In this document: positions 63,478 to 64,000 of the stretch, one piece after another | How positions within the stretch are numbered: position 1 is the first letter of the stretch | Layout of the letters: each line of letters opens with the position of its first letter | Source of the DNA: Methylobacterium nodulans ORS 2060 | Lineage (GTDB): Bacteria; Pseudomonadota; Alphaproteobacteria; Rhizobiales; Beijerinckiaceae | Assembly: GCF_000022085.1 (NCBI RefSeq) | Contig: NC_011894.1 | Span: 460,501 to 524,500, forward strand | Length of the DNA stretch: 64,000 nt | Direction of reading: 5' to 3' | Position numbers and translations under genes: made by a program | Notes under the pieces: model-generated | Seen by the model: the letters and a program-made list of their open reading frames with translations, nothing else | Databases searched by the model: none | Told to the model about the DNA's origin: nothing

Positions 63478-64000
63478 AGACCGAGGTGAGCTGCTGCCCG
63501 CCGCGGTTGATCGTCACCTCCCAGGCCGAGAGGGCGCCGCGGGTGATGCGGTCGAGATCCCTGGTGGTGGTGACCGGAACCCCGTTCACCGCGACGATCA
63601 CGTCGCCCTTCTGGAGGCCGACGCGGTGGGCGATGCTGCCGCCATCGACGTCGGCGATCACCACGCCATCGGCCGGCAGATCGAGCTGAAGCTCCTCGGC
63701 CACCGCCGGCGAGAGGTTGATCGCCGTGGCGCCGAGGAAGGGGGAGCGCGTGCGGATCTTGAGCGTGTCGCGCGGCCGCGTCTCCGGCGCGGGGGCGAGG
63801 CGGACCGGCACGGTGATCCGGTTCGATCCGCGCAGCACCGCGAGCTTCGTCTCGCCGCTGATCCCCTTGAGGGCGAAGCGGTAGCCGAAGGCTTCGGGAT
63901 CGTCGACGGGCCGGTCGTCGACGCTCAGGATCACGTCGCCGCGCTTGAGGCCGGCTTCCTCGGCCGGGCTCTTGGCAACCATGCTGGCGACCAGCACGCC
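63467..64000 (-). CDS. Do/DegP-type serine protease, C-terminal PDZ region (5' end outside window)
   Basis: 178 codons ending at 63467. Two PDZ domains are visible: VLVASMVAKSPAEEAGLKRGDVILSVDDRPV... and, after RSPFLGATAINLSPAVAEEL, the second with GVVIADVDGGSIAHRVGLQKGDVIVAVNG. This is the tail of periplasmic Do/DegQ proteases; the catalytic trypsin domain lies beyond the window edge. Ends ...LTSVFSG. Confidence 0.9.
   Translation of the reverse strand, partial: GVLVASMVAKSPAEEAGLKRGDVILSVDDRPVDDPEAFGYRFALKGISGETKLAVLRGSNRITVPVRLAPAPETRPRDTLKIRTRSPFLGATAINLSPAVAEELQLDLPADGVVIADVDGGSIAHRVGLQKGDVIVAVNGVPVTTTRDLDRITRGALSAWEVTINRGGQQLTSVFSG

Overview
The window is GC-rich (roughly 70 % or more) alphaproteobacterial chromosome. 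Gene content points to Methylobacterium or a close relative in the Rhizobiales/Hyphomicrobiales: a class I PHA synthase beside a MaoC/phosphate acetyltransferase fusion, a XoxF-type PQQ alcohol dehydrogenase, an FnrN-type regulator, DUF2852, a rhizobial-style URC uracil-catabolism set, and many short palindromic intergenic repeats. The genus is an inference. I saw no rRNA, tRNA, CRISPR array, transposase or prophage gene.

Layout. 1-3.3 kb: PHA/acetyl-CoA metabolism (MaoC-Pta fusion, phaC) and a molybdate-binding Mop protein. 3.8-13 kb: a Crp-type regulator divergent from a seven-gene run (TPP enzyme, enolase-superfamily enzyme, membrane protein, gluconate-dehydrogenase-subunit-3-like protein, GMC flavoprotein, SMP-30 lactonase, SDR) that looks like a sugar or sugar-acid oxidation pathway. 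13.3-18.1 kb: a XoxF-like dehydrogenase, an Fe-S Fnr regulator, a tandem universal stress protein and a three-gene operon of small proteins. Two copies of one Fnr-type site lie in front of the regulator and of that operon, suggesting a small oxygen-responsive regulon. 18.2-26.9 kb: an OmpW remnant, a hybrid GAF/PAS histidine kinase, a GGDEF/EAL protein with an altered GGDEF motif, an exported Tlde1/DUF2778 protein and a lytic transglycosylase.

27.2-39.0 kb is the most distinctive block. It encodes sugar-nucleotide SDRs, a B12-binding radical SAM protein, a GT4 and three CgeB-like glycosyltransferases, a UDP-xylose-synthase-like SDR, a metallothionein, a PIG-L deacetylase, and a clan-A glycosidase whose TIM-barrel elements run in circularly permuted order. 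Together they look like a pathway for an unusual oligosaccharide or exopolysaccharide.

39.2-57.7 kb is mostly housekeeping and accessory metabolism: ring-cleaving dioxygenase, gpmA, dapB, MarC, a methyltransferase divergent from glyoxalase II, a cupin, an EamA exporter, AlkB, an IlvD/Edd dehydratase, a CorA/ZntB transporter, a PagL-like deacylase, a cobalamin adenosyltransferase, etfBA and 3-hydroxybutyryl-CoA dehydrogenase. 57.8-64 kb: a quinone oxidoreductase, the URC uracil-catabolism genes (UPRT, URC4, URC1), DUF2852, and the C-terminal end of a Do/DegP-type protease.

Nearly all intergenic spaces above 300 bp hold dispersed palindromic repeats of three families, plus strong stem-loops that share a core but have different outer arms.
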